DNA of 64,000 bases, taken from positions 370,195 to 434,194 of the forward strand of contig CAJFCJ010000004.1 in NCBI GenBank assembly GCA_904063045.1. Direction: 5' to 3'. Origin of the DNA: Dimorphilus gyrociliatus (lineage: Eukaryota > Annelida > Polychaeta > Dinophilidae). Each line of letters starts with the position of its first letter. The stretch's first letter is position 1. The position numbers and the translations under genes are program-made. The notes beneath the pieces are model-generated. The model was not told the origin of the DNA. It did no database searches and saw nothing but the letters and a program-made list of their open reading frames with translations. Of the stretch, positions 1 through 14,042 are shown piece after piece.

Positions 1-43
1 AATAATTAGGAGTAATAAATATAATTATGTAAATATATATACA

Positions 44-85
<42 letters not shown>

Positions 86-711
86 AATATATGTCGTAAA
101 AAGTGAATGTAGAATATACTGTACGACAAAAAATCTCTTATATAAAGGTGTATTATTGAACACTAAGAAAATCTCATATCCTGTAGTTATGTAAAAAAAA
201 TATTAACATATTGATTTATTCCTATTTTTTATTTTTTTTAAGTATTTCACAAAATAATAAAACAATTTATTAAATGTAAAAATTGGATAGAAAATATAAA
301 AGAAGGGCGATGAGTTGACGAATCTTACACATAATTAAAGACCTTCCGCTTTTCAATCCACGTGTATAGCACCAGTTGAAACGTCAAAAAGCTTGTAAAG
401 TACACGGATTTCCTTAAATACTAGTACAATCGAAATACATAAATAAGCAATTTTTACGTTTGAGTACTCTGACTAGTGATATTTAAGTTTCGGTAGAGAA
501 CTCTAAGAGGACAGATACGCAAAGACAGTGGATAGGAAAAGAAAGAAAAAGAGACAAAGAGACGGGAGCGACAAAGAAATAGAGTAAAAAAAAAAGAGTA
601 AAATATAATCGCCGTATCGCAGAATTTTCATTCATTGAAGTAAGGCCTTCAAAAGCATTACTTTGAACAATTCCATTGTGATTAAAAAAGTGCAAAAACT
701 TTAACGAAACA
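1..711. other. Gene-free stretch upstream of the astacin gene
   Basis: AT-rich DNA with one TA microsatellite and poly-A/T tracts. A 70-codon open frame on the minus strand (483-695) is low complexity and has no neighbouring exons. The 5' UTR and promoter of the following gene must lie here, but I see no core motif I would place with confidence. Confidence 0.5.
45..82. repeat. TA dinucleotide microsatellite
   Basis: An uninterrupted run of about 19 TA units, directly readable. Similar TA runs recur through the window, at about 4383-4408, 6170-6188, 29365-29392 and 36283-36301, mostly in introns and gene-free DNA. Confidence 0.95.
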
Positions 712-3700
712 ATGTTTTATTCCTGCTGTTTCTTAATTGGATTATTTTATTTTTCTCAAGTAAGCATATTCTTCTATCTAGTTTTCTTAAACTTGAAGTT
801 ATTCTATTGTATTATTTATTTAAGTATTATATAATAATTAAGCATTAGAAATTGTTCGAAGCTAGAGAAGTTCAGATTAACACCCTGATCGATTTGACCC
901 TTTTTCAACTATTGAGCGTTTTGTGTTCAAGAAAATGAATTAAAATGTCTAGACAGTATATAATTTCATATTTTAACAATTAACCTATTATACTATCTTT
1001 ATTTAAGAGAAAAAATTTGTTAACTATACGCTAGAAGATCATTCACAAAAATATGATAGGCCTAAAATTGAGTATTATTTTATCTGTCCTTTCTCTTTCA
1101 AGGATAAATTAAGAATATACATTATATTAATACATATATATTGAATTTAGAGAGAGACAGAGAGAGAATCAATATTCAATAATAAGAAAACAAAGGAAAT
1201 ACAAAAGGATTGATAATAGTTTTCTTTTTTTTTTTCTATCGAAAGATTCGTGATCGACGTTATTAGGCTTATTGAATATTTTTTTTAGCTACCTATTCCC
1301 TTTTTTTGTTTCGTGTATTTAGTGCGTTTAAGTAGGGTTGTTTGAATTAAATCTTCAAGTCAAAAGAATATAAACTGCTTGAGTTTTATTAAAAGAAAAG
1401 AAGACTCTTTTCTTAAAAGTAAAATAACTAGAAAAGACTAAAGTTAAATTGAAAAAGAAAAAAAAAGAAACATTTTTTTTTTATACTTTTGGATATTGCC
1501 TTATGATTTAAAGTATTGTATTTCTTTGACATAAATATGCCTTCTTCCTTCTTTACATAGTGAATTAACAAACATTTTTCTATAAAGGCTTGTTAAAATT
1601 ATTAATATGTGTTACTAAATTAAGAGATCGAATAGATTAACATCTGATATATAATTCCTTTTTATTACGCTATTTACTTATTAGTATATATAGAAATCTA
1701 GTTGTTATATGATAGATATTAGCTGTGTAAATTATAGTAGTAAACCCCCAGGGCATGTACTAGTATACCATTCGACTATTAGTGTCATTCATTCAGTAAA
1801 AATTAACAAAACTATTGCATACAATATCCCACCCCCGCCCTATCCAATACATTTTAACTAAACTTATGAGACATGACGTGAATAATAGCCATGGACTGAA
1901 ATTTTCATAGGTTTCACATCGATAAAAGGCAAATTACGAGATAAAAAACGGTTATGACATAAAATATAAAAGACTTAGGTCTTGTCACGAACAAGTAAAG
2001 GTATCGCTTGAAAAGTCGCTATTATTCCATTAAAAAACTTATTTATTGAATTAATACAATCTTGAATAATAATGAAAATAACTATATTATTTGTACATGG
2101 TTAAGTCATGAGAAAAAAAAGCTTTTCATGTTTAACTTGTATTGCTTTTTCATCTTTATTAATCTATTTGTTTTCATTTAGGCTGAAAAACTCGAATTAG
2201 AGTTGCAATATCAACCAAAAGATTGTTCTAGAGATGTTTGGCTACAACATTGCGGATCCTGTGACGTTGATAAATGGAAGGATCTCGGACAAAAATGCCG
2301 GCAGGTCCGGCAACTTTTGGGCGATGAAAAAGATGTAAAATTTCCTATAAAATTATCCAATAAAGAAAAAAAAATCTAATAAAGTATCTTTCAACAGATG
2401 GATTCAACGTTTTCCTGTCGGTCAGCATGTAAGATAGGAGATATGGTCCTATCGAATGAACAAATAATACAAATATTAAAAGATAACGAGGAGGAAAAGA
2501 ACGAGAGAAAAAGGAGGAAAAAGAGAAAAATTCGATCATTCAAATCATTTCCTTCACAAAAATGGTCTTTACCAATTCTATATAAAATCGATAATTCTTT
2601 TGGTAATTAAAAATCAATATCGAATTTTAATTAATTATCACCCAATTTATATATATATATATAAACAGGTAAATGGGAGAAGGGCATTATTAAATCTGCT
2701 ATTGACATGTGGCAAAATAGAACTTGTTTAGAATTTAAAGAATTGAAATTAAGTCACTTTACCTACGATTCACATGTTATGTTCTTAAAGATAACAGATC
2801 AAGCGTACGTTATTCTTAATTCTTTTCTACGAAAATAATTTAAATACTGTTCTTTTCTTTCTTTTAATATAGTTGTTTTAGTTATGTTGGAAAAGTTGCA
2901 ATCGTTCCACAGCCAATTTATCTATCATCATCTTGTTTTAATGCTATTGCTGTTGTTGCTCATGAAATTGGTCATACTTTAGGTTTATTGCACGAACATC
3001 AAAGACCCGATAGGGATGATTATATCATTGTAAATAAAGACAATATCGACGACAGTCACCATTCGGATTTCAGTAAAATTCAATCTAAATTTGCTGAAGA
3101 TCTTGGAGTACCTTACGATTACGCCTCGGATATGCATTATCGTTCGTTTGTAAGTAAAATACGAGTTATAGATTTTCTTCATATAAAAGTTTTAATTTAA
3201 ATAAGTAATATAAAAAGTTTTATCAAGTAATAAAACAGTTAGTATCATTGATTAACATACAATAGATTATTATATGCATTGAATTATTTATCCATTCAAA
3301 AACCTAACCCTCTATTTTCAGTCCTTTTCTGTGAATGGCAAAACGACTATTGATACGAAAGATTCGCGGTATCAAAGAACAATTGGTCAGAGGAGCGAGC
3401 TAGCTTTTTCAGATATAAAAGTTATTAATTTGGCATACTGCCAAGGTATGTTGACCCTTTTCATTTCTATTTTCTTTCCTTTTATTCATTTTTTATAATG
3501 TTCTGGATTTTGGTAATCAATTTTCACAATTCTGTATTAATTTACATAGTAAAATATTAGTTTATAGTTAATTTATTATTATTATTACATATATACAATA
3601 TAAATATATCAACGCTCTTTTTTAGAAAAGTGTAAAGTTAAAGCTCCAAATTGTCAACATAGTGGCTATCAGAATCCGTTAAACTGTAATGACTGTCACT

Positions 3701-6700
3701 GCCCAGATGGACTTGGAGGAGAGCTGTGCAATTTTGTAGCTCCTCCAGTATTAGGTAAGGGAAATATGTAAGACGTAGAAATTGCTCTCGTCTTATTCAT
3801 CAATGATTATTTGTTATTGTAAATCGACGTGTCTCTAAAATGGTATTACTTTTGGAAAATACTTTCAATCTTACTAATAGTGTAAATAATTATTAATAGC
3901 ATTCCTGTTCTGTAGAATTGCGTAATAAAAATTTACATAGCCATTAGAAAAGTAAAAAAAAAAGATCAACCGGAACTGAGGAAAGAATAACCTTAAAAAA
4001 ACAGTTAAGTGCTGAGTTCAAAGAGTACAATAGGAAATGATAAATAATATTAAAGTTTACACATCCTAAACTCTACTTTTTGATATATCGCCATTTTTAA
4101 AACAGTATCAATAACATAGGTAAAAAAGGATATCACTATAACTATTGTTATTATGACAATAATTATTGTAATAATAAGAGAAGGAGCCTTGAATTATTTT
4201 TAGCCGGATATTTTGTTCACTTTGACGAAGTTGTTGAACATTTTCAAGAAAAGACAGACTATCAAAACCGTTTATTTGCTCACTTTGTCCAAAAATAAGA
4301 ACAACACAACATTATATTATTTTATAGAAATAAGAAAGATTACTAATCATTAATAAATTATATATACTAATATATATAAATTTATATATATATATATATA
4401 TATATATAATGTATATATATTAGTATATATTAGTCTATACACTGTAGATCATGTCAATATTGTAGTTCAACAATTTGTTATTAATAATTATTTATCTTTT
4501 CTATTATTTTCGAGGAATTAGCTTGTTTTATAAGAAATAAACAAGTAGAAAAGTATCACTGTAGTAGATGTCATTACGTTTAGAATATATATATATATTT
4601 GTATAGTATATATATATTAATATATCTGCAAATTTGGTGTAATAGTTAAATAATCTTTTACTCTTTTTATATTTCATCTAAAATAGATTTTATAATTGGT
4701 TTTGCTCTTTTTCTTGTTTATTAGAACAATGCGGTGGAAGATTGATTGCGATGAGCAAGGAAAGAGTTATAACTTCACCAGGTTACTCAGATAGGGGATA
4801 TTATCTGAATGGACAACAATGCAGCTGGAGGATAAGATCTATAGATCCTACAAAAAGGGTTACAGTACAGTTTACTGGGGATTTTGGCCTATACTGCTTT
4901 GTAAATTGCTACCATTGGGTTGAAGTGAAATTCAAAAAGAATCTAGGCTTGACCGGCCCTCGGTAAAATAGAAACTTTCTTATATAAAAGAAACTATTAT
5001 ATAAATACGATATAATAAAATATTATAATCAGCTAAGGGCATTGAAGGGCAAAGGGGTTACTATTAAATCTAATCGTAAAATTATTTAATACCTTTTTCC
5101 TTTTCACTAAAACTCATAAAGGTACTGTTGCGATGAAACGCCTAAAGAAACGTTTAAATCAGAGGGTGACGAACTTGTCGTTAGTATGAAAGCGATCAAT
5201 CACGTTATTGAAAATCGACATAGAAGAGGTTTTAAAATGATAATAAGAATGGGTTAGTATTATACAACTAATTATGCCATCATTCAACACTATTTCTATA
5301 TAGTCTATTAAAAACTTAAATATCGATTAGATGGCGATGAGTGTCAACCAAATCCCTGTAAGAATGGTGCAACATGTAAAGATCTACAATCCAACTATAC
5401 TTGTCAGTGCCTAGACGGATTTTCAGGGAAAGACTGCGAAATAGGTTAGAATTATTCTATTATTACCCTATATAATATAAAAAGAAAAGTACACTTTAAC
5501 TATACAACTAACTATAAGTTGGAAGAAAAAACGGGAAATATTATTTAAAAAAATAATGAATGAAACCAAGGTAATTTTAACAATGAGGAAAAAAAATAAA
5601 GGGATTTTTTTTGCCACCCGCATAGGGTCGTAAATCTTTTCTATCCTCTTTTATTAAATATTACAAGATACATTAATAATAGATTTGTTGTTTTTTCTAT
5701 TATCAACTATTATTCTTAATAAAAAGATAGAGAAACTATCGCTTCAATTGACAAAGAATTGAATATCGTTTTATAATTGTAACAGAAGCAGAAGTGAAGG
5801 ATCCTTGTAAAAGTAATCCTTGTTTAAAAAATGGTACTTGTATAGTAATTGATAAAGATAATTATCAATGTAAATGTGCACCATACTATATTGGTACAAG
5901 ATGCGAAAGATATTATAAACCGACAAGAAATCCAAGTAAGTAACAGCTAATTTATATATTTTATACTTTAAATATTATTTAAAAAGAATTTAAATATAAA
6001 ATATTTACTATCTGTCATAATATTATTTTAGGATATTTGATATTTTCTCTCTATCATTCTTTCTCTCATCTCTTATTTTCTTTTTATTTTTGTCTTCCTC
6101 TCCCCCTCTCTCTCGTATACTTCACCTTATATAGGCCTCTTGTTTTACTCGAAAAGATTTTATATATACATATATATATATATATATAGTATATATTTAT
6201 ATATATGTTGTAATTCAATAATAGTAATATTTGATGAATCTATATACATTTTGCACAGTGTTTACAGCTGGAATTGCTTTCTATCATTTCAAAGAGATAT
6301 TTGATAGATTTCTATGTAATTTGATTTTAAGTCTTAAAAAGAAAAAGTTCTATCACACTTTTCTATTGACACGATATCGATAATTAAATTTATCTTTTTC
6401 TAGAAAAAAAAGTAGAGATTGACGTAATATCTATTTATTCTATAAAGAAAATGCACCCATACGAAAGAATATCATTAAATTTAAACAGTATATAGTTTTA
6501 TTGATAAGAATAAATAAATAGCAATAATTGAAAATTTAGAAGAATATTTTTTGAACAAAGACAACCCCTTTTTTTCAAATAGTAATTCAGTATTCAGGCA
6601 ATATTTAACTGTAATAATGTCAAATTATCAATGCTTTATAAATATTTCTTGTCATTAATGTTCTCAACAGAAATAATACTAAAAACTAAGCTAACAAATT

Positions 6701-8716
6701 TGACTTTGTTGCCATGTTTTGTATAAAAACACTATAGATTAAGAGTTTCTACTAATATTTGTTTTGAAAAACAGTGTATTGGCTATTTTTTATCGTTTAA
6801 AGAAAGTGTCCTACTAAAACTTTTCACGTTAAAGGCATAAAATACACTTACATTCTCTCCTTTGTTAAATAAACTATTAAAAATCTTTAAAATGCTAATA
6901 AAACTTCTTTTTTAACATTAGTGCTCTTTTTCAGGGTATTGTAGTGCTTTGGTTGACGTTGCTTTGGTCCTAGATTCATCCAATGAGGTTGGCCTAAATA
7001 ATTGGAACAATGTTAAACAATTCGCTAAATCAATTGTTGAAAATATCGATGTGGCTCCTGATAGAAATAGAGTTTCTTTAATCTCTTACTCAGAAATTCC
7101 GAAAATTGAACATAAATTTTCGGACAGTCAAGAAATTCATAGCATTTACTCATCAATTGATCGTTCAGCATTCCTCGGAGACGATTGTAATTTATATAGA
7201 ACTTTAAAATCTCTCCGAACCAGTATATTTGCAAAAGATAATACCAGAATAAATGCTGTTGGTATTATTGTTTTACTCATATCATCAGAATGTTCAAAAG
7301 ATCTATCAGTAATTCGACAAGAAACATGGACTCTACAACAAATGGGAGTTGAAATTTTACCGGTGACAATTGGAAAGAAATATTCCCATAACTTAGTAAT
7401 TTCACTCTTTTTAATTATATTAGTTGTTTTATTTTCTCTCTTTTTTTTTTAAACTAGATTTCAAGTTTGTCTAATAAGAAGGAATTCTTCAAAGTTGATT
7501 ATTTTGCGCAATTATTAACTATCAGTAAAAATCTTCAAGCTATTCTATGCCCTCAAGAAAAAGTCTCTGACATCGCAATTATGGTTGAAACAAATCGTCA
7601 CGTTTCTAAATCCAAATACAATGTATTGCAATTTTTTCTTATGGAATTTGTCAAGAAATTTGAAATTGGTCTAACTCAAAATCTTATTAGCATTGGCAAA
7701 TACTCTGCACATACATATGTTGCAGCCTACTTGAGACAAAATCTTCAACCTTCTCAATTATCAACAATTATTACAACTCTAAATTTGGATTATCAAAGTG
7801 ATGATACAAATCTATTAGAAGTTATGGACACTTTGACAGATCTTGTATATACTCCTATTGAAGGTGGACGATCCTTCTCGAATAAAATAGCTATTGTTAT
7901 AAATTCTGGCCCTCTCAACGATCCCACAGTTATTAATCAATTAATGGAAAAAGGAAAAAAATTAAGAGAAAATATGACCTTTCTAATGGCAGGCATAGGC
8001 GATAAAATAAACAAAGACTTACTTATAAACTTAGCTGGAGGCAGAGAGAATACATTTTTCATGAGAACTTTTAGCGAACTTCATCAATTTTTGGAAAATG
8101 TTTTGACAAGGATCAATAAGATTTGTTGGTAGTCATTTAAAAGAACTTATTATCTATTATTAACAGTAAATTTGTGTCTTATTACAACAGTAAAAGCTAG
8201 AAAAACACTACCTACGACCGAACCTTCTTCGGGTAGATCGACTACACCGCTATTTAATAGACATTCGTTTTCGAGTTCTCTTAAACCAGCCACAACAACT
8301 TACGCTCCGATTAAAGGCTGGTACCAAGGTGAAACTTGCTATCCTAGTAAGACGGATGGCGAATGCTCTAGAAAGTGTGGGGGTTGTGGTCGAAAGATTA
8401 TTATTTATAAATGCTACATCGATGGTATATATCGTCGAGAGTAAGTTTTTTTCGCTAAAAATGTTTGAACAAACTCCTATTTAAACATCTACTTTACGCT
8501 TTTCAGACACAGGGAACAATTTCCATGCAATGTTAATGCCTGCACAAAAGAAGAAAAATGTCTCATATATGCTGCAGGTTTATTTTGGATGTAAGTTAAA
8601 GTATTTAATTGGAAAATTAGCTTTTATATTTTATATTTTCTTTCAGTCCGTGCGATGAATGCTGTCTAGGCTATAAGAGAAAAGGTGACATCTGTATTCC
8701 ATTGCAAAAATCCTGA
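712..8716 (+). CDS. Secreted astacin-type zinc metalloprotease with EGF, CUB and two vWA domains
   Basis: A secreted, zinc-dependent endopeptidase of the astacin (M12A) family with adhesion modules. Exons: 712-759, 2182-2334, 2398-2602, 2669-2804, 2873-3149, 3322-3445, 3626-3754, 4725-4962, 5122-5252, 5331-5444, 5786-5935, 6935-7395, 7458-8124, 8191-8440, 8507-8590, 8647-8716; about 1,078 residues. Order: signal peptide (MFYSCCFLIG...), prodomain with the family's aspartate-switch motif (IGDM), a basic RRKKRK site, and a catalytic domain with HEIGHTLGLLHE near residue 211 and the Met-turn SDMHY near 267. Then EGF (~316-357), CUB (~358-480), two EGF modules (~481-568), vWA (~569-740), a second vWA (~750-940), a Thr/Ser linker and a Cys-rich tail. 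The zinc ligands are intact. The vWA MIDAS is degenerate (DSSNE where DxSxS is expected). The first exon (signal peptide, after a 1.4 kb intron) and the weak GTTGGT donor at 8125 are the least certain parts. Possible poly(A) signals lie at 8820 and 8964. Confidence 0.85.
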
Positions 8717-9063
8717 AAAACTACCGTTTATCCTCAAAAACTTTTAATTGTTTACTTCTTGTTTTATTTTTAAATCTGTAGTCTCTAAGATACCAAATAT
8801 TACCTTGGTGCTGGACTCCAATAAAGAGAAATATGCCATATGTGCTAGAAACACTTTCTTTTTTTTGTAATACTGTCTATTATCTATTTGTTTTATTTTT
8901 TTTTAATTAAATACAATTGAAAATCTGTTATGTATGAATTTTAAATACTATTAATTGTTAGTCAATAAAATGGTTGATTTCGAAGAAGCGCCAAAAGTAT
9001 ATATAATATAATAGTAACATTTTATGAATGTTTCACCAATTACCAGTTTCGTTATAGTAGAGC

Positions 9064-9986
9064 ATGGCGACCTCACGTTTAAAACAACTATCTTCGCTCA
9101 GGCGGTTTATCAACAATTCAGCAAACATCAAATCTGATAAAAAGGGGAAAAGGATTGAAAAAATTAGTGAGTTGATTATTCTGGTCAAATCAATCGTTTT
9201 CTTGAATAATATTTAACACATAATAACATCCATCTTTTTTTACATACTTATACATAATTTTTTTCCCAAAATAAGTTTGATACTGTAATGGTATTCAACT
9301 TACTTATAAGTATTTTATATATTAAAAAACTTGACTATTTTAAGAAAAATTTAAAGAGTTATATTAGGTAAAACTTTACATCAAGACGAGACAATGTCAT
9401 TCAATAATTTTTTCTTAATTGTTATTAAGAATAAATAAAATCAATTTCTGAAGTTACATATTTATATTTATTATGATTTTCCTTTAAACTAGAAAATTAC
9501 TTTATGACAATAATGGATGATTACCGAACGGCTGTTGTCGAAACTGGTCAAGATATGAAAAAAAAACCCCTAAAGTCTGGAATTTATTTAACAATTCTAG
9601 GAAGTTTGCTCTACATGGGTAAAAATAATCCATCTATGACGGATTTTGAAGAAAATTTGATTATTAATACAAACGAGCTTCTACAAGTTGGAGACCCGAT
9701 TAGAAATCCCACCTCTAATAATCATATGCAAAGAATATCTGGTTTACGGAATGAAGGAGTTTTAAAGCGGACATCTTTTGGTATTTTTTCAATAGTTTGG
9801 TATGATAATTATGATCCTATTGTAGATGTTTATGAAGCAAGATGTAAACATTTAAAAGTTGGTTGGGTTGAATTGTTTAGGGAAAGAGTAATTGATATCG
9901 GATTCTTAAATAAATGGTGGTGGATTCAAAAAGCAATGGAAGATTACGATATAAATCCTGAAGAATGGGGAGAGAATGCTTCTTAG
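9064..9986 (+). CDS. TIMM29: Mitochondrial import inner membrane translocase subunit Tim29
   Basis: Tim29 is a subunit of the metazoan TIM22 complex, which inserts carrier proteins into the inner mitochondrial membrane. Exons are 9064-9166 and 9493-9986, giving 198 residues, somewhat shorter than the human protein of about 260. The N-terminus (MATSRLKQLSSLRRF...) is basic and hydroxylated like a mitochondrial presequence. A hydrophobic segment (SGIYLTILGSLLYMG) follows early in exon 2. The Trp-rich region near the C-terminus (VGFLNKWWWIQK-like, read here as IGFLNKWWWIQKAMEDYDINPEEW) is what I recognise as the Tim29 signature. An ATG at 8970 upstream opens only 13 codons and is rejected as the start. 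AATAAA sites at 10049 and 10092 could serve for polyadenylation. Confidence 0.75.
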
Positions 9987-10322
9987 ACATACAATTTTTT
10001 TAAAAACTAAAATATCGAATGTAAATACAAACCATTGAAAAGTCTTGTAATAAATTAATTAATGCGTCAAGACACTTAAGAAGATTATTTGAATAAAAGT
10101 CTGTAATTAAGCTTTTCACCTATCTTACTTTCCTAGGAACAATTGAGCTCATTAATAACAGAATATCTATTCTCCAGAGAAAGTAAAGTTAGAATGTCTG
10201 ATAGATGGCATTACTAACTGTACCACGCTATTCCTAACCGGATACAAAATAATTTTAGTCTTCGATTTCATTTCCGTTTTTAGGAGGTTACCTTCGACGT
10301 TTTTTTGCGAATCAAAAGCACT

Positions 10323-13300
10323 ATGACCAGTTGCGAAGAATCGAAAGAGGAAAACGTCGAAGCAAAGATTGAGAACAAATCTACCTCGAAAACTTTTGAG
10401 GAAAGACGAAAAGAGTGCGAATACGAGTTCTATAAGAACCAACGGCTGGTTTTATTAAACCTTCCTAAAAATGTAACGCCAGATGTAAGCATGCGTTTAT
10501 GTTAAATTTACTAGTTTTGATTATATTAATTTGTTATTTATATTTTGCAGGCCATTAGAAAATTTGTGAAGAGCGATAAAATTGAACATATACATATCAA
10601 TAAGAAACGCTTAAAATGTTAGTAAAGCAAGTTATTTATATATAATTTTAATATTTAACGATTTTATAATATTAAATTAAAGTTTGGGCTTTTAAGTAAG
10701 TTTATATATTTATGTAAAAGCAGATTAAACCTCTGTGTTAGGAGGCAACTTTTCATGACTAATATGTTTTGGTTCAAAATAATATGAAATGTTACTGTTC
10801 GGAAGTAGATATAAACTAAACTGTTTTTATATTTAGTTTTTATGAGCAAGTACTAGAATTAGTTATTAAAATTTTTTTTCTTTGAACAGCTATAATTACG
10901 CTCTCAGATGGCTACTTGGCTGATCAGTTCGCCAAAGAACTCAACGAGACAGAATTGGAGGGACATAAAATAACCGCTTGTGTCTCACAACCCGATAATA
11001 CCTTATGCATAAGTGGTCTTCCTCTCTCAATGGATAGTGAAAAGTTACGGAGAGAGTTAAAACATTACGGACGCCTAGAGAAATGTTTTGTTCTACCTGA
11101 TGAGCAATTCGGTAAGAAAAGATTTATATTATATTCCTATTCCAAAGTATATAACAGCAACGTTTGACGATCTTACAATTAAAGGAAATCGGGGTCTAGC
11201 AGTTATACAATTTGGTCTCAATTTAGAAAAAACGTCGAATGTGAAATTTGTAATGAGCAAAGTCGTATTCGACAAAATGAGAATCTCGTGTGACTTTCTT
11301 CCGTATGAAGTAGCGAAATTTGAACAACTTAATTCATGTGTAATTTTATTGAAGAATCTACCCAGCGATTTCAAAGAGAGAAAGGCTTTGGAAGAAGAGG
11401 CTAGAACAATGGGAGAGCCTATTTACTGTCAGGTGAATAAATCATTTTTTTTTCGAAGATCTTTTTTGCTTCTCGTTTTCTTAGCCTTAAAAGTTTCTTA
11501 ACAGTTGGGAATGAATGAGGGAAAACCCTTAGGTTTCGCTGTCATTGAATATTCAGTAAGTTCAGATGCTCTTGCTGCATGGCGTAAATTCCACGAAACT
11601 AAGCTATTCGGCGATAAATCGAAAACAACAGTCCATCTTGCTATTCCCGGTAAAACCGGTCCTCAGATCTTCAATAGTCAGATAGTAATACGTTTACGCC
11701 CTGTTAACAACGGCATTCTTCCTGAGCCAAGATCTTTGGAACGCGAACGCAGACCTTCCGACGACTTCTTCAGGGAAAGAGTCAATCGTGCATTCAACGA
11801 ATTGGCCGACCGGGAACGTTTCTATGAAGATTCCCGAGGTCGATTGGATGATAATTTTCAAGGTAGAAGAGCTTCTGCTTATGAGGTGGACGACAGATTC
11901 GGTGGAGCAAGTCTTATGCGAGAGAGAACTTCTTTGGAGCAGATGGCAGATCATAGACGTATTTGGCAAGATCCCCCCCTTATGAGCACTCAGAATGTGA
12001 AACCTTTGATGGATTTTAGTCAAATACGCAGACCAGGGCCGGGTGACTTGAAAGAATCTTTTCCAACTGATGAACGAGTTTCGAGTATCTTTGGTGAGGT
12101 TTACCTGTATTCTTTAACCGCCTTTTTTCTTGAATGTCCGCAGGCACACTTGATATCTTTTATATCGTTCGATTTTTCAATTTAAAACCTGTTCGAATTT
12201 TCCTAAATTTGAGTTAAACTTATAAAATGCGATCTGCCAATTTTCGCTTTGTTGTGAGTCTTTGGTATTTCACTGAAAGTTTTGTCACTTTCTTAATTTT
12301 TATTTCTTCAACCTTCGGTAGAGCTTCCTATAGTTCTTTAATCGTGGAATACCTTTTCCGTTAGACCGAAGGTAACTTAACTGGAAATTAAAAAATTAAG
12401 TTCAATTATCTGTTTGAAATTACTTCCTTATCTTTTATTTTATTTCTTTCTGAAATTTTATGCTATCCGCAACAATTTTAATCGAACAATAACAGATAAC
12501 AAGAGGCTGGGTCCATTCTTATTCATTTAATTAGAGCTCTTCACTTATCATTCAAAGCTCCTTACCATACTTTCTGTAGACATTCACAGATGCCTAATTT
12601 AACACCGGAGACGAATGAAAGAGCTAATTACAATGCATTTATATCTTCAAACTGTATAGTTGTGTATTCTATCTCTATCTTCCCCCAGACTCTAAATATT
12701 TCTAATTTATTTTTATGCTTTCTTTCTATCTCTCTCTCTCTCTCTCTCTCTTTTATTTAGTAAAAAAAAGCAAAATTTAGCAATCTGTTCAATATAGTGA
12801 CTTGACTTTCGAAATAACTTTGGTCTTCCATCTTCCTTATGTAAAGCATTTCAGTATGAAGCATCTTAATTAACCATGCATTGTTAAAAAATTTTTCACA
12901 GAGGATCGAAGAGAAACAGCTCATAGGAGAATGTTTGAATTTTTTGATGACGGTGAATGTTCTCGATCTCCCACAAGTCGAACTGCCGTACCCACAGATC
13001 CTAACTTTGTAGCAGAGGATGCTAGATCAGGAACCGCTGAATGTAACAATTTTAGAGGCGATAGGCATAACGATGCACCAGATCAAAGATCTAGAGAGAG
13101 AGATGCCAATTTATTGGGTGGTTCTAGATCTGACCTTTTAAGGGGTGAGGGCATAAGTAAGACATGGCAGGAATGGCCAACTCCAGCAATGGCTACAAAA
13201 TATTCAACGGAAGATTACATAGATCCCAAGGTCAGTCAAAATATTTGTTTGTCAATCAAGTGAAGAAAAATATATTTTTTATTTAATTTAGGTAAATATG

Positions 13301-14042
13301 GAAGATGTTCCTCACGTTGAAAAACCGGCAGATTTCGTTGATGTAAGTTATTCTTCCTTTCTTTTTCGAATTAGAAATCTCTCACAAAACAGCATTCGGA
13401 AAAAAAGAGCGATGTAGCCCGAAGAAAATGGGAGGAAGACAATAAACGCTTCCTTGAACAATGGAACAAGGTAAGATTCGACCATCGACATATATGTCAA
13501 AGATTAATTACAATTGCGTAATTTTTTACAGGGATCTCAAAAACCCCTTAACCCTAAGCCACTTGTTGATAGATTTCCGGAAAAAGATGGACAACCCGAC
13601 ATTCACCGAAATATGGACAAGGATGAAGAAATAGATAATTTATTGGGAAACCTAAAGAACGCCTTACATAATGAGAAAGAAAAGTCAAAGTTAATGAATC
13701 TCCTGCAGTCATTTTCTTCTTCTAGTGACAAAAGAGAGTTGGACAAGGATGAACCAAGAGCCTTCTCTTCTAATTTTTATCAACAGGATTCAACAAAAGC
13801 TGTAAAACGCGATAGCGAAGGGCATTTTGTACAGGTACTAAGGATAGAATATTTTGTAAAGACAGAAATTATATACCCATAAAATATAATTTTGCTATTT
13901 ACAGCAGGGTTACAGACCGAAAAGCTCCCTCCAATCTTTTCTTCCTACGCAAGAACCTGTACCAGAGACTGGGTATATTGGGCAGCATTCACAAGGAATA
14001 GGTGGACATTACGAAGATACATTTAAAAGGCGACGTCTTTAG
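10323..14042 (+). CDS. Raver-like ribonucleoprotein PTB-binding protein, three RRM domains
   Basis: Raver proteins bind RNA and act as co-repressors with polypyrimidine-tract-binding protein in splicing control in the nucleus. Ten exons: 10323-10484, 10551-10617, 10890-11111, 11158-11432, 11505-12093, 12902-13230, 13292-13342, 13393-13470, 13532-13834, 13905-14042; 737 residues. RRM1 begins at RLVLLNLPKNVTPD (~residue 42), RRM2 at LCISGLPLSMDSEKL and RRM3 at SCVILLKNLPSDF, with GFAVIEY as its RNP-1-like strand. RRM1 is short and atypical, as in known Ravers. The second half is low-complexity and charged, and the protein ends in a basic FKRRRL that could be part of a nuclear localisation signal. 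The 808-base intron at 12094 carries a TC microsatellite. Exon 4 could instead begin near 11185, in the same frame. Confidence 0.8.
12729..12751. repeat. TC dinucleotide microsatellite in a Raver intron
   Basis: A run of about 11 TC units inside the long intron between exons 5 and 6 of the Raver-like gene. It may only be an extended pyrimidine tract, since it lies 150 bases from the acceptor. Confidence 0.9.

Noticed and set aside
483-695. 70-codon minus-strand open frame
   Set aside because: Low complexity, no splice partners, no family resemblance.
8970-9011. ATG at 8970 as the start of TIMM29
   Set aside because: Closes after 13 codons; the ATG at 9064 gives a presequence-like N-terminus that splices in frame.
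10167-10442. 91-codon minus-strand frame over the Raver first exon
   Set aside because: Antisense shadow of a real coding exon, without splice continuity.
11694-12023. 109-codon minus-strand frame in Raver exon 5
   Set aside because: Antisense shadow of a coding exon.
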